Shown: piece after piece, positions 28,101 to 36,421 of the stretch
How the letters are laid out: the number at the start of each line of letters is the position of its first letter
Numbering within the stretch: the first letter of the stretch is position 1
DNA from: a bacterium
Lineage (GTDB): Bacteria > SZUA-182 > DTGQ01
Direction of reading: 5' to 3'
NCBI GenBank assembly: GCA_040755755.1
Contig: JBFLZW010000042.1
Location: 21,550 to 85,549, forward strand
Length of the DNA stretch: 64,000 nucleotides
Made by a program: the position numbers and the translations under genes
Notes under the pieces: generated by a model
The model's database searches: none
Told to the model about the DNA's origin: nothing
What the model saw: only the letters and a program-made list of their open reading frames with translations

Positions 28101-29838
28101 CTTTGGCTCCGGCGCTCCGGTTCCCACAATCGCTGTTGGCGATACTATTACCCTGGGCGATATTATCTGCGATCAATCCCAGCACCCGATCATAGGGTCG
28201 GTTACTCTCACAGGATCATTTGATCCGCCGGTGGCCACCTGGCGGACACCAGAGGCCATCCACAGCTTCAGCCCGACCTGGGGCGGGAATACCAATGCCG
28301 CAAGATCGATCGACAGCGATCCGAACACCATGTGGACTGTTCTGGACGGGACAGCGCGTATTACCTATGATCTGAAAACGCAGCATCAGGTCTCCAGCAT
28401 CCGGTTCTTCAGCACTAGTGGTGGGGTAAAAGTTTCGGTCAAGACCTGGGTCACCGATGAGCCGGTTTATGATCCCAACAATCCAACAACCGGCCCCTTC
28501 GAGATATCAGGAGTTTCAGGGTGGGCTGCAAGTCCGTATCAATTTTATTCCAAAGGCCGCTATCTCACCCTGGAGGTCAAAAAGCTGACTCCCGGACCTC
28601 TCAGCAGTTACATCGCCGAAGTGCAATACCAGGATGGTGAGATTCCGTTACCTGATATCAGTCCGCAGATTCTCAAGGCTGAAGCCTTGAACAGCATCTC
28701 CGGCGGCACGGGAGTTGATGACGGGGACCAGATGGTCATTACCTTCAATGTATCCACCAACGGCCCTGAGGTGATCAGGGGGCCGGCTGACGTGGAATCG
28801 GTCCTGAGTGTGTATGGAGATGCCAACCACAAGGTTGAAACCCGCAAGAGCTGGGGTACCCCCGGCAGTATCGAGTGGTCCGCTGCGGGCGGGCAGGCCA
28901 ATGATACCCTCACCATAATCCTGAAAAAGGAAGGGGCTACCCTCGCTGCCGGAGATCATGTTGAGGTATCCTCCCTCAAGCTGAAGGCACGGGCAGGAGG
29001 GTTTGAACTTCCGATTATCTCATCCCGGGTGATTACCGGAACCTTCGACTGCTCTCTGGCCAGGGCCGTTGCCGGAAATCAGTCACAGAGCCCGGAGCCG
29101 GGAATCCAGGAGGGCGATCAGGTGATCATCTCCTTTGCCGGGAAGACCTTTGGCAATGCGATAACCGCAGAGACGATCAACACGGCCTTGCAGGTAAATA
29201 ACGGTCATTCCTGGGGTCAGGTCAAGGCCATCGAATGGAACGCCCCTGCCAATGATACCCTGAAGATAACCTTTGGCTCCGGCGCTCCGGTTCCCACAAT
29301 CGCTGTTGGCGATACTATTACCCTGGGCGATATTATCTGCGATCAATCCCAGCACCCGATCATAGGGTCGGTTACTCTCACAGGATCATTTGATCCGCCG
29401 GTGGCCACCTGGCGGACACCAGAGGCCATCCACAGCTTCAGCCCGACCTGGGGCGGGAATACCAATGCCGCAAGATCAATCGACAGCGATCCGAATACCC
29501 CCTGGTCCGTCCTGGACGGGACAGCACGAATTACCTATGATCTTGAACCGGAATATCAGACACAATATCAGGTTTCCCGCATTCGGCTCTTCAGCCGTGA
29601 CAGCAGGGGGAAAGCTTCGGTAAAGGTCTGGGTTACCCCTGACCCGGTATACGATCCGGAAGCTCCAACATATGGCCCTTATGAGATATCACAGGTTGCG
29701 GGGTGGGCCATAAGCCCTGAGTTTGACGCCAGAGGCCGGTATCTCACCCTGGATGTCAGGAAGCTGCTTCCCGGGCCTCTTGGCAACTGGATTGGCGAAA
29801 TACAATTTTTCGGTATGGCTCCTCCTGCTTCTCCCTGA
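22183..29838 (+). CDS. Giant multiheme cytochrome fused to C-terminal beta-sandwich and discoidin-like repeats
   Basis: About 2552 residues. GTG at 22183 opens a good signal peptide (MKKAVSIIVFCGICIIFPLS); ATG at 22153 is an alternative start. The first about 1380 residues carry 24 CXXCH motifs plus CLTPGCH, CSTVWCH and CSVNCH, which are possible wider heme sites. The rest has no hemes. It holds pairs of Ig-like sandwich units (GVDDGDQVVITFNVSTNGPE; EPGIQEGDQVIISFAG), each ending in a discoidin/F5-8C-like unit (SIDSDPNTMWTV, then YDL, then GRYLTLEVKKL). Two 390-residue blocks are nearly identical. A surface-exposed cytochrome with an adhesive or carbohydrate-binding tail is inferred. Confidence 0.85.
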   Translation: MKKAVSIIVFCGICIIFPLSLARAGNYHIKGQNLNCYDCHTLHFSQDGATPQVPDGARPWGEGPQDYLLKNTTSEMCLMCHDGYNLEAPNVMYSTSRDYQSSAGYLGEEKNADSGVFGHTLNSPNPPPGYQGTWNRTLSCTSCHDPHGNSYYRNLRPKPLADSANSPVTYFIGTSVSGNEDKGIQIAVDSADASSSPYDLTKIIYRQEGEAGEDTVGLSFWCAGCHPAFNQRGDVQGTRTLHPTYGITMSQAKPSISQWWSATASGPPTRPPTVTSSSDTDRGSDRPFCGSCHKAHGSTHRYGLLWENPASPDREGGQYMRDTCQACHHIGNGHYESSPHADPNFGVYRVPEFGRGECEQCHRQHGTANNPQGNAHNLFAESNKSFCLTPGCHWEVPASYPLSEEKLPQGAKARISLTVDAGNDRAFLGYFELNSEINNTAVRLGGLQYRGRWPGALAYNNEQYSPHGRENGAMPNEGSCMNCHSPHGTESRFDMLQLPYEGTSGSGIAGADNYELCLSCHSENGPSGMRPETKRIADYYSQDDLYSGHKIKSDGGFARPGDKLACSNCHNPHGSMGNNQSGPNLHLLSDERPGWRELDTLNDPNSSRRFCFGCHVPSNKPEVKSVVEGITMKPIPDFAEHRDGEGSTESCHSCHGSSYDAPDSENVHHLSPGSCDKCHADQGAWQAKKYSGPHAYHTDKYAFACEVCHARMNHTAGKAIHGNGKAPGSNCQYAQVCFHDGSDSIEWKNQILHQKTYRYRSLYHNPYLDNAGITPGYDASTYDLPDTCKEDPIDPNRVFWTDQSTFSGHNSCSTVWCHSNANPLSLPNHPRENSYQANPSFALTWDDHNANRCNNCHGFIDLDQPADTWQLSSYHRKHIVVTTPNKDTTGMAKILCTKCHAGTCTDNENTIREDIGYANHVNGKKDIIFADPNGKYAADRTCSVNCHSRDGRLLSVSWEEQNPESVCGTCHDVFGPGRTISKDGHAVHLISDRGPGPHSPEQCNDCHTSHDDPAHCNGVPDFKDGQTLAQTSVCDKCHSPGGDYDGVNDPSIGAKANWKSGGVYVQAPDGKLELRGGREKWCVGCHDKEPAASRSDGSGVSAPNVAGDETALTQYGRGYGYFVTGHGLEEGKSYPGSEERGAGASCTDCHDARLGHIDHAHRTYSASRNNYQAGYRLKASALANDPARPMDIPRTASTGPNNNPQQYWQDFALCFQCHDRFALLGNGVSSDQRYLKDPLQTNFYNSSYLYENSDKSVNLHLSHLSGRGGGGNNPDWTSSWNSTGDSAMSCPACHNVHGSPTPRMMRHGELISTPGTSDKVPGLNFRYQPSGSTLPGSTGGEIFSQFSAGRGTISQNRICETCHPAYVKYTRTPYINPDNINPQIESVVAWNGPTGGRGIDDGDQLVITFTTATNGPQVIKLPEDVKFGIKIYGDSNCTLEKAWSTPANIEWSSAGGRSNDTLRLILRKEGTDIAIGDYLRVLPGNLEGIVGGISRQIDSSREMTGTFDCALVRVCAENQSQSEEPGIQEGDQVTVYFSGSIDVGSGGTSLTAANIDQALRLSSGHTWGQVKEIRWNAPANDTLTIILGNEQPAATIAVGDSITLGDIIRDQSANILSGSAILEGSFDSYPLLSPLAVYSSNIPGPPWGNTMKSIDGDPNTLWFLGPSAEGKISYDLGTMYRVSRVWISSGGSGGNASAKVWVTAGPEYDETAPTLDSWQIPVTQGWHSSPQFDAVGRYLRIEARKIGNGPLGELFHEVAFQGTTALPHVNPRILGVEARNNASGGAGVDDGDQVVITFNVSTNGPEVIRGPADVESVLSVYGDANHKVETRKSWGTPGSIEWSAAGGQANDTLTIILKKEGATLAAGDHVEVSSLKLKARAGGFELPIISSRVITGTFDCSLARAVAGNQSQSPEPGIQEGDQVIISFAGKTFGNAITAETINTALQVNNGHSWGQVKAIEWNAPANDTLKITFGSGAPVPTIAVGDTITLGDIICDQSQHPIIGSVTLTGSFDPPVATWRTPEAIHSFSPTWGGNTNAARSIDSDPNTMWTVLDGTARITYDLKTQHQVSSIRFFSTSGGVKVSVKTWVTDEPVYDPNNPTTGPFEISGVSGWAASPYQFYSKGRYLTLEVKKLTPGPLSSYIAEVQYQDGEIPLPDISPQILKAEALNSISGGTGVDDGDQMVITFNVSTNGPEVIRGPADVESVLSVYGDANHKVETRKSWGTPGSIEWSAAGGQANDTLTIILKKEGATLAAGDHVEVSSLKLKARAGGFELPIISSRVITGTFDCSLARAVAGNQSQSPEPGIQEGDQVIISFAGKTFGNAITAETINTALQVNNGHSWGQVKAIEWNAPANDTLKITFGSGAPVPTIAVGDTITLGDIICDQSQHPIIGSVTLTGSFDPPVATWRTPEAIHSFSPTWGGNTNAARSIDSDPNTPWSVLDGTARITYDLEPEYQTQYQVSRIRLFSRDSRGKASVKVWVTPDPVYDPEAPTYGPYEISQVAGWAISPEFDARGRYLTLDVRKLLPGPLGNWIGEIQFFGMAPPASP
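27571..28307 (+). repeat. Internal 737-base duplication, copy A
   Basis: Appears base-for-base identical to 28741-29477, offset 1170 bases (390 codons). It codes one Ig-like pair and the start of a discoidin-like unit of the giant cytochrome. Outside this stretch the two repeat units diverge clearly, which suggests recent duplication or gene conversion. Confidence 0.9.
28741..29477 (+). repeat. Internal 737-base duplication, copy B
   Basis: Second copy of the segment at 27571-28307, in the same frame. Divergence resumes at 29478, where copy A has GATCGATCGAC and copy B GATCAATCGAC. Because the copies look identical, assembly collapse or expansion is possible and the copy number should be treated with care. 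Confidence 0.9.
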
Positions 29839-29977
29839 AAAAAACAAAAGACAGAGGGAAGTCCAGAGAAAAGCAGAGGAGTGGGAGTGAGTGAAAACCG
29901 GTATAAGGTTAAAGAGAAAAATATCAGATTATGGCAGGTTATTCTCTCCGGTTAACGGGCGAGCAGGTGGAATGGAT

Positions 29978-32900
29978 ATGAGCAGGAATCTTCTGGTAAC
30001 TATCATAAGTATGGTGATCGTGAGCGGAATAGTATTGGCAGATCAGGGAATTGGTCTTGCCAAAATCATGGTGGATTATCAAAAGGGCGGTGTGGAGCTT
30101 TCCTGGACTGAGCCTACTCAGCGAATCACCGAGGAGCGGCTGTTGTCTTCAGAAATCGCCGGCTATAATATCTTCCGGAGTCTGATCGGTGAGAATGACT
30201 ATCGGAAAATCAACCAGGAATTGATCAGGCAGACCAGATATCTTGATCGGCACATCGAGTGGGGGAAGTGCTATTCCTATGCCCTGACCACAGTTGATTA
30301 CCGGGGACTCGAAAGTCCCCGTTCCCCAATTGTGCAGGCAGTTGCACCGCTTGCTCCTCCGGCGAAGGTCGAGGCATTCGGCCAGAAGCGAAGCGTCAGG
30401 CTGAGCTGGGAGAAGAGTAATAATCCACAGATCCGGGGCTATAATATCTACCGGTCGGAGATATCCGGGCAGAATTACCAGGTGATCGCCTCTGTGCTCG
30501 ATACAGATGATGAATACCTCGATCAGAAGGTAGAGGTTGGGAAAAACTATTACTATCTGCTGAGTACAGTCGATCTTTCCTGGCAGGAGAGTGCTTTTTC
30601 CCCGGAGGTTGGAGCTACACCCCTGGTGATCAGCCAGGAAGAGCTGTCCACTCTGGAAAAGATCGATGGTTTCAGGGCTGACATCGATCATGAAGGGGAG
30701 AGCCTGGCGGTCATTCTCCACTGGGAGCCGGTCACTCTGGAAAATCTGGCTGGTTATAGCGTTTACCGCCGGTTAAACACGGACATGGGAAAGGGGCCGG
30801 CCTCATATCAGCGGCTCAATAAAGAGCTTATCCGGGTGACGAATTTCCGTGACGAAGAGGTCGTCCCTCAGCAAAGCTATTTCTACCTTATCGCCGCTGT
30901 GGATAAAGATAACAATGAGGCCCGGTTTCCCAGGGAAATCTCAATAACCGTAGCTGAGCTTGCCATCAATTCTCTGACTGACGATTCCTCCGGGCGTCCA
31001 TTGAAAGGGGGAAAGCTGCTGACCATTACCCTGACCGGCACGCCGGGAAAGAAAGCCTCTGCCTCTCTTGAGGGGCTGGCTCAGGATATCCCGTTGCAGG
31101 AAACCGATCAGGAAGGTGTTTACTATGGCCAGTATAGTATACCGGAAGGTATCAGCAAGGCAAATATCGCCTTGACCGGCACCATCGAGGACGATCGCGG
31201 GGAGAAAATCGGCTTTGTGTCTTCCGGCACGGTTACGATCGATAACACTCCCCCGGCCGGCATTCTTGCAGCGACGGCGGAATTGGTCAGCGATGCTGTT
31301 CACCTGAGCTGGGAGCTTCCTGATGGAAGTGACGACGTTGTGGCAGTAAGGGTTTTTCGCTCCCTGGCGGACAATGAGGGGAATGATAGCTTTGGAAAGG
31401 CGGAGGATTGTGCCCGGAAGCGGCCCGGAGAGGCGGTCAGCGGAGAAATCAGCCCCCGCATCCGGTCGTTTGATGACCGCTCGTTTCGCCCTCATCAGGG
31501 ATATTATTATTACCTGATCACCTATGATCAGGCAGGGAACGAATCCTGGTCGCAAGATTGTCTTGCGGTTATCACCCCGGTAGACTCCACTCCCCCGAAA
31601 ATACATTCGGTCGAAGAGCTCAGCGCACCCGGCACCAAACGACTTGGGGATGTTATTCGGATCCAGATGCTTGGCGAACCCCGGGCAGAGGGCCGATTTT
31701 CCATCGGTCCACGGATCCGGCAGCCGTTTCAGGAAGTCAGTCCGGGAAAATATCAGGGAGAGTATACTGTCCAGGCGGGTGATGATCTGGAAAATGAACC
31801 GGTCATGGCAGAGTTGACCGATGCTTCGGAAAACCGGAGCACGATGACCGGAAACTTCAAAATTTCGATCGATACCAGAACAGAAGCTGGCAAACCGCCT
31901 CAAATCGCGGTCGTAGAGCATAATGCTTTTTCCGTGGCAGGCATGGATCCTCTGGTGGCTGGAGACTCGTTCCGTATTTCGGTCCAGGGTGATCCAGGCT
32001 GCACTGCCTATGTGGACATAGGAGCACTGGTTACCCGGTCCGGTCCGGAGGCTGATGTTGAGCTCAGTTGGGAACACGATAACAGCTCATCCGCACGAGG
32101 GGAAGGTTTTGTAACTTCGTACCGGATTTACAGCCAACCGGAATTTTCATCTTCACTCATCTTTCTGCCGGGCTCGCAGCCATCCTCAGCCCGGCTGGTA
32201 AAAGAGCTGCCTCCGGGGGCCACCTGCTGCCGGATCGAGGATTATCATGGAGGATATCTATCCGTTACCGCCAGGAAAAATACGGGTGATGAGCAGATAA
32301 TTCTTACCCCGAAAATGCATATTCCCTTAACGGAGGTACAGCCCGGCCTGTACGAAGGCACATACAAAATCCAGCCGGGAGACCGTGTCCGGGAGGGAAA
32401 ACTGACTGCCTATCTTGTCAATCGGCAGGGAGAAGTTTCTCTTCCCCATGAAGCCGAAGACGCGGTTAGCATCGATACCTCGGTGGCCGTAACCGTAACT
32501 CCACGGGAAAAGTGCCTGAAGGCTGACGGCAAATCCAAAACCGAGGTTCGGATTGAAGTCAGCAATGCCAGACAGGTTGGTGTTGCAGATCGGGAAATTG
32601 TCATCGAATTATTCACTACTGACGAATACACCGGAATTGCCGGTGTCGGCCGGTTTGATGAGGATAAATACGGGTATGTGGATAATTCCTACCAACTGGT
32701 CACCGATCCTGGAGGGATGGCCGATATCCCCTATGTTTCGGGGCTGGCAGCCAAGACCGTGATCATTCGGGCCAAAGATGTGGCTACCGGCTGTGTGGGC
32801 CTGAGCTATATCACTTCCTACATCGAAGGTCTGATCAATATTCAGCTTATCGATCCGCCTGCCCGTCAGCGCCTGCGCGCTCTTCAGAGCGGGCCAAGTC

Positions 32901-33514
32901 TGACCGTATGGGCGGATAATGAATGGCTGACAGCGGATGGCGGGCACAGCAGGACGATCGTTCATGCCAGGGTTTTGGATGCGGAGGGAAATCCTCTGGG
33001 AGGGCACCGGCTGAGCTTCGCCATTACTTCGGGAGAGGGCCGGATCGAGGAGATACAGCCCATCACCACCGGCTCCGGTGAAGCCCTGGCCAGATATTTT
33101 GCCGGTAAGCATGTCGGCACGGTGGAAATCACGGCGGTTGATACCGTCACCGGAATGAGCAGGAAGGTTTATATTATCCTGAAAAGTGATGCACCGGCCA
33201 AAATAGTGTTCGAGGGAACTCCGTTGTCAATTTACGCCGATGGGGCCAGCACCTCAGACCTGACCATTCAGGTCGCGGATATGAATGACAATCCCAGCAG
33301 GGGTATCCCATTGGAAGTTGATATTATCCAGGGAAAGGGGAGATTGATCGCTCTGGATAAAGAACTGGTTACCGATTTCCAGGGCGAATGCCGGTTAAAA
33401 TATCTGGCCGGAACCAAACCGGAAACTGTAACTATTCGGGCAAGGGCTCTATCGGCAGTCCCTGACCCGCAAACCATGCAAAAAGCCAGGATTGCAGAAA
33501 AAGGGATGAATTGA
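29978..33514 (+). CDS. Secreted protein with fibronectin type III and invasin-type Ig domains
   Basis: About 1178 residues from the ATG at 29978, which has AGGTGG seven bases upstream and opens a signal sequence (MSRNLLVTIISMVIVSGIVL); GTG at 29891 is also open. The N-terminal third has three FN3-like units (VELSWTEP, GYNIFRS; VRLSWEKS, GYNIYRS; AVILHWEP, GYSVYRR). The centre mixes further FN3 and sandwich units. The C-terminal 330 residues hold three Big-1/invasin-like domains (ADGKSKTEVRIEV; ADGGHSRTIVHARV; ADGASTSDLTIQV). No hemes. A surface scaffold or adhesin is likely. It overlaps the barrel gene by 4 bases. Confidence 0.82.
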   Translation: MSRNLLVTIISMVIVSGIVLADQGIGLAKIMVDYQKGGVELSWTEPTQRITEERLLSSEIAGYNIFRSLIGENDYRKINQELIRQTRYLDRHIEWGKCYSYALTTVDYRGLESPRSPIVQAVAPLAPPAKVEAFGQKRSVRLSWEKSNNPQIRGYNIYRSEISGQNYQVIASVLDTDDEYLDQKVEVGKNYYYLLSTVDLSWQESAFSPEVGATPLVISQEELSTLEKIDGFRADIDHEGESLAVILHWEPVTLENLAGYSVYRRLNTDMGKGPASYQRLNKELIRVTNFRDEEVVPQQSYFYLIAAVDKDNNEARFPREISITVAELAINSLTDDSSGRPLKGGKLLTITLTGTPGKKASASLEGLAQDIPLQETDQEGVYYGQYSIPEGISKANIALTGTIEDDRGEKIGFVSSGTVTIDNTPPAGILAATAELVSDAVHLSWELPDGSDDVVAVRVFRSLADNEGNDSFGKAEDCARKRPGEAVSGEISPRIRSFDDRSFRPHQGYYYYLITYDQAGNESWSQDCLAVITPVDSTPPKIHSVEELSAPGTKRLGDVIRIQMLGEPRAEGRFSIGPRIRQPFQEVSPGKYQGEYTVQAGDDLENEPVMAELTDASENRSTMTGNFKISIDTRTEAGKPPQIAVVEHNAFSVAGMDPLVAGDSFRISVQGDPGCTAYVDIGALVTRSGPEADVELSWEHDNSSSARGEGFVTSYRIYSQPEFSSSLIFLPGSQPSSARLVKELPPGATCCRIEDYHGGYLSVTARKNTGDEQIILTPKMHIPLTEVQPGLYEGTYKIQPGDRVREGKLTAYLVNRQGEVSLPHEAEDAVSIDTSVAVTVTPREKCLKADGKSKTEVRIEVSNARQVGVADREIVIELFTTDEYTGIAGVGRFDEDKYGYVDNSYQLVTDPGGMADIPYVSGLAAKTVIIRAKDVATGCVGLSYITSYIEGLINIQLIDPPARQRLRALQSGPSLTVWADNEWLTADGGHSRTIVHARVLDAEGNPLGGHRLSFAITSGEGRIEEIQPITTGSGEALARYFAGKHVGTVEITAVDTVTGMSRKVYIILKSDAPAKIVFEGTPLSIYADGASTSDLTIQVADMNDNPSRGIPLEVDIIQGKGRLIALDKELVTDFQGECRLKYLAGTKPETVTIRARALSAVPDPQTMQKARIAEKGMN

Positions 33515-35214
33515 GTTGCTTATCGGGGAGATGTGTGACTAGAAGAGGACAGGTATTACTCGCGGTACTCATCATCGTTTCACTTTCTTTCGCCAGTTCC
33601 GGCTATAGCCAGCAGATCAGGCTGGGGGCAGACTACCTTTTCGAGAAAGTGCAGGAACCCGATAACAAGGATGAATATAATTTTATTCAGACCTATGATC
33701 TCATTCTGGAAAAGCCCCTGCGTCCGCTGTATGATCTCAAGTTTAAACTTCAATTGCGATCCGAGTCGGCAGACCGGGATACCGCTGAGGCGGAAAATAA
33801 AAACCGGGGCTGGGAGAGTAAGTATCTGCCATCCTTTTCCCTCCATCTGGGAAACGATGTCATGGGGCTGGATTCAGGGTTCAGTAAAGACAGTATTCAT
33901 GAGCAGGATATGGATTATGATCTGACCAGGAAACACGCGACTTTTGTCTGGAGCCCTTTTCGCCTGCCGAGGTTCACTGTCCAATACCAGAAAGAGGATA
34001 GAGATCTGAGTGACGAAGAAGGCAGTGGCATGCAAAAAGGAGTGACCCTCCGAGAAGATTATGAATTGGTTCTGGGAATCTTCACCCTGAGCCATAGTTA
34101 CGCAGTGGAGAGAGAAAGGGTTATAGAAGAGGGTGACGATGCAGGCAGTCTGCACAAGGAAGATGACAGCGGGCCGGATTACCATAACTATGATCTCCAT
34201 AACCGGGGCCAGATAGGGTATCAGTTCTCTGCTTTCGATTCCCGGCTGCAACTGAATTCCAATTATGAATTGTCTCATCATGATAAAAAGGATGAGGAGG
34301 CAAACAACAGCTACCGCCTGCTGGAGCAGAAGGCGAATTTCCGCTTTACCGGCCTGCCGGGCAAGAATACAGCCCTGCACTATAACCTGGTTTTGGGAGA
34401 GACCCGGAAATGGTCGGAGCAGGACCGGGAAAGAACCCTGGGGAACAATTTGAGGATCGATGTTCTCCCCCATGAGCATCTGCGAAGCATGCTGGAGGTC
34501 AGCCATGATAACCGCTGGGAAGCGAAAGAGGATGAGCGCAACAGCGAATTGACCTACGGGCTGCGGATCGAACCGGAAATTCCGGGTTTATTGCTGGACC
34601 CCAATGTACCCATGCCGCCTTTGAAGACATCGCTGCTTTTGAGCAGCTCCTTAACCAAGGATAACGGAAGACTTGAATACCGGACAAATTCGGCCCTGCT
34701 GAAAGGCTCAACGGAAGTTTATCGGGGAGTCGAGATCCGTACCGATTTTGAGGTGATCAATACGAAAGATTTTCAGGATCAGGATAAAAAATGGGAAGAA
34801 AATATTAAAATTGACACCAGCTTCGCCCTGAGGGAGGATCTTAAGTATTATCTTCGGAACGAAAACAGGTGGATCCGTCAGGACCAGGGGGAGGAATTAT
34901 CTTCTGTCCGCACCTTTGAAGGTGAAGTCTGGCATATGATTACCTACCGTCCGGCGGATCAGCTTTTTCTGACACTTGATAATAATATCGAATACGGCGA
35001 TATTGATGAGAGATTGTACGGCTTGCGGATCGGATGGCTTCCCGTGCCCAAGGTGCGCCTCGAAGCACGGTATCAGACTGCCGAGACAGAAGAAGACGAG
35101 TACTTTTCGAGCGAGATGAATATCAATATGACTAAGACGTTAAAGTTCAGGATTAAATATACCTATCCGTCAGACGATCAGGTAATCTCTTTCCGATTTA
35201 CCCTGAAAACTTAA
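33511..35214 (+). CDS. Probable outer-membrane beta-barrel protein (porin-like conduit)
   Basis: A 567-residue protein. TTG start in a TTGA overlap with the preceding stop. A signal peptide (GQVLLAVLIIVSLSFASSGYS) is followed by long alternating polar/hydrophobic strands, many D/E/R/K-rich loops and a terminal strand ending FRFTLKT with aromatic residues in the usual place. No hemes. In known porin-cytochrome conduits a barrel of similar or larger size surrounds a multiheme cytochrome. Its position among cytochromes and lipoproteins suggests that role here, but the family was not identified. Confidence 0.72.
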   Translation: MSCLSGRCVTRRGQVLLAVLIIVSLSFASSGYSQQIRLGADYLFEKVQEPDNKDEYNFIQTYDLILEKPLRPLYDLKFKLQLRSESADRDTAEAENKNRGWESKYLPSFSLHLGNDVMGLDSGFSKDSIHEQDMDYDLTRKHATFVWSPFRLPRFTVQYQKEDRDLSDEEGSGMQKGVTLREDYELVLGIFTLSHSYAVERERVIEEGDDAGSLHKEDDSGPDYHNYDLHNRGQIGYQFSAFDSRLQLNSNYELSHHDKKDEEANNSYRLLEQKANFRFTGLPGKNTALHYNLVLGETRKWSEQDRERTLGNNLRIDVLPHEHLRSMLEVSHDNRWEAKEDERNSELTYGLRIEPEIPGLLLDPNVPMPPLKTSLLLSSSLTKDNGRLEYRTNSALLKGSTEVYRGVEIRTDFEVINTKDFQDQDKKWEENIKIDTSFALREDLKYYLRNENRWIRQDQGEELSSVRTFEGEVWHMITYRPADQLFLTLDNNIEYGDIDERLYGLRIGWLPVPKVRLEARYQTAETEEDEYFSSEMNINMTKTLKFRIKYTYPSDDQVISFRFTLKT

Positions 35215-35234
35215 TACTAAGGAGGGCATTGTCA

Positions 35235-35828
35235 GTGTCTGTGAGAAAATTATCAAGAGGCGGATCGATTGCCATCAGTATTATGACGTTCGTTTTATGT
35301 ATTACCGGATGTTCCGGGGTTAAATCAAAGGTTTACGTGAACCCGAACACGAATTTCGGCTTTATCAAGCGGGTTGCCGTACTTCCTTTCGAGAATCTTA
35401 CTTCCGATCGTTTTGCAGACAAGAAGGTGCGGGATGTTTTCGTCACCTCACTGCTGTCTACAGAATTGATTGATGTACCGGAACTGGGAGAGGTTCTCAA
35501 GGCACTGGAGTCTCAGGGTATTGCCTCCCCGGAGGCGGTAACCGGAGATGTAGCCAAGTCCCTCGGTCAGATACTGGGAGTTCAGGGACTGGTGCTGGGG
35601 ACAGTCGAAGAATACTCGGTCAACCGGACCATGGCCGGATCCTTCCCCGAAATCGCTGTTTCCCTGCGGATGATCGATGCCAAGACCGGAAATATTATCT
35701 GGTCTATCAGCCATACGGAAAAAGGAGGACGGCTCCTTCCCACGGTGTTCGGTATCGGCGAGGATACGTTAAGTGAAGTCACCGTCAAGGCTTCCAAGAG
35801 AATCGTGGACACTCTTGTATACGAATAA
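35235..35828 (+). CDS. CsgG/GNA1162-like lipoprotein, copy 1
   Basis: A 197-residue protein. GTG at 35235 has AAGGAGGG about nine bases upstream; TTG at 35229 is too close. The lipobox is LCITGC. The body has the VAVLPFENLTSDRFADKKV segment and a following VTSLLSTELIDVPELGEVL, typical of the CsgG/TolB-N/GNA1162 fold, and a C-terminal LRMIDAKTGNIIWSISH. Such lipoproteins form or support outer-membrane secretion or assembly complexes. It is the first of three consecutive related genes. Confidence 0.8.
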   Translation: MSVRKLSRGGSIAISIMTFVLCITGCSGVKSKVYVNPNTNFGFIKRVAVLPFENLTSDRFADKKVRDVFVTSLLSTELIDVPELGEVLKALESQGIASPEAVTGDVAKSLGQILGVQGLVLGTVEEYSVNRTMAGSFPEIAVSLRMIDAKTGNIIWSISHTEKGGRLLPTVFGIGEDTLSEVTVKASKRIVDTLVYE

Positions 35829-35840
35829 CCGGAAACGACG

Positions 35841-36419
35841 ATGAGTAATAAAAAGCTCAAGCTCTACCTCTGCCTTCTGGTCATTCTGCTTGCCGGGGGA
35901 ATCCTTGTGGGGAATGGGGGGCAGCTTGTGGCTGCAACCGGATCCGAAACAAAGGCTGCTCTTCCCGCTATAGCCGTTCTGCCGTTTGAGAACCTGAGCG
36001 GTCAGTTCGGCGCGAGCGAAGAGGTTATGGCAGGGCTGAAAGGCTTATTGCAGAAAGAGTTTTCCCTGGTTTCCGACAAGCAGGTCGAGGCAGTTCTTGC
36101 CGAATTGCAGGTAAGGCATACAGGATTTCTCACCACTGGCCAGATCATCGAAATCGGCAAGCGTCTGAAGGTTGAAACCCTTTTACTGGGAATGATCGAT
36201 ACCTATCGGCAGAGGCCTGTTCCCCAGGTATCATTTTTCTGCTCTCTGGTTTCAGCCAGAGGGAGCGCACCCATGCTGTGGTCACAGTATTTCTGCGCTG
36301 GCGGACAAGAGCAGATTTATCTGCTGCAAAGGAACCGGCCTGTCACATGGTCAGCATTAATACACCAGGCAGCCGAAGATTTCATCCGGTCTTTACCGAA
36401 AAATAGAGAAAGACAATAA
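35841..36419 (+). CDS. CsgG/GNA1162-like exported protein, copy 2
   Basis: A 192-residue protein with a hydrophobic signal (LYLCLLVILLAGGILVGNGG) but no clear lipobox cysteine, unlike its neighbours. The conserved IAVLPFENLSGQFGASEEV segment, followed by KQVEAVLAELQVRHTG and VETLLLGMIDTYR, places it in the same family. The typical C-terminal IDAKTGxxIW segment is altered to SARGSAPMLWSQYF. It lies 12 bases after copy 1 and 2 bases before copy 3, so all three are one transcript. Confidence 0.77.
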   Translation: MSNKKLKLYLCLLVILLAGGILVGNGGQLVAATGSETKAALPAIAVLPFENLSGQFGASEEVMAGLKGLLQKEFSLVSDKQVEAVLAELQVRHTGFLTTGQIIEIGKRLKVETLLLGMIDTYRQRPVPQVSFFCSLVSARGSAPMLWSQYFCAGGQEQIYLLQRNRPVTWSALIHQAAEDFIRSLPKNRERQ

Positions 36420-36421
36420 GA

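Noticed and set aside
30941..32077. Open frame of 378 codons on the minus strand
   Set aside because: Antisense to the FN3/Ig protein, which has clear domains and coupling to its neighbours; no ribosome site or family motif on the minus side.
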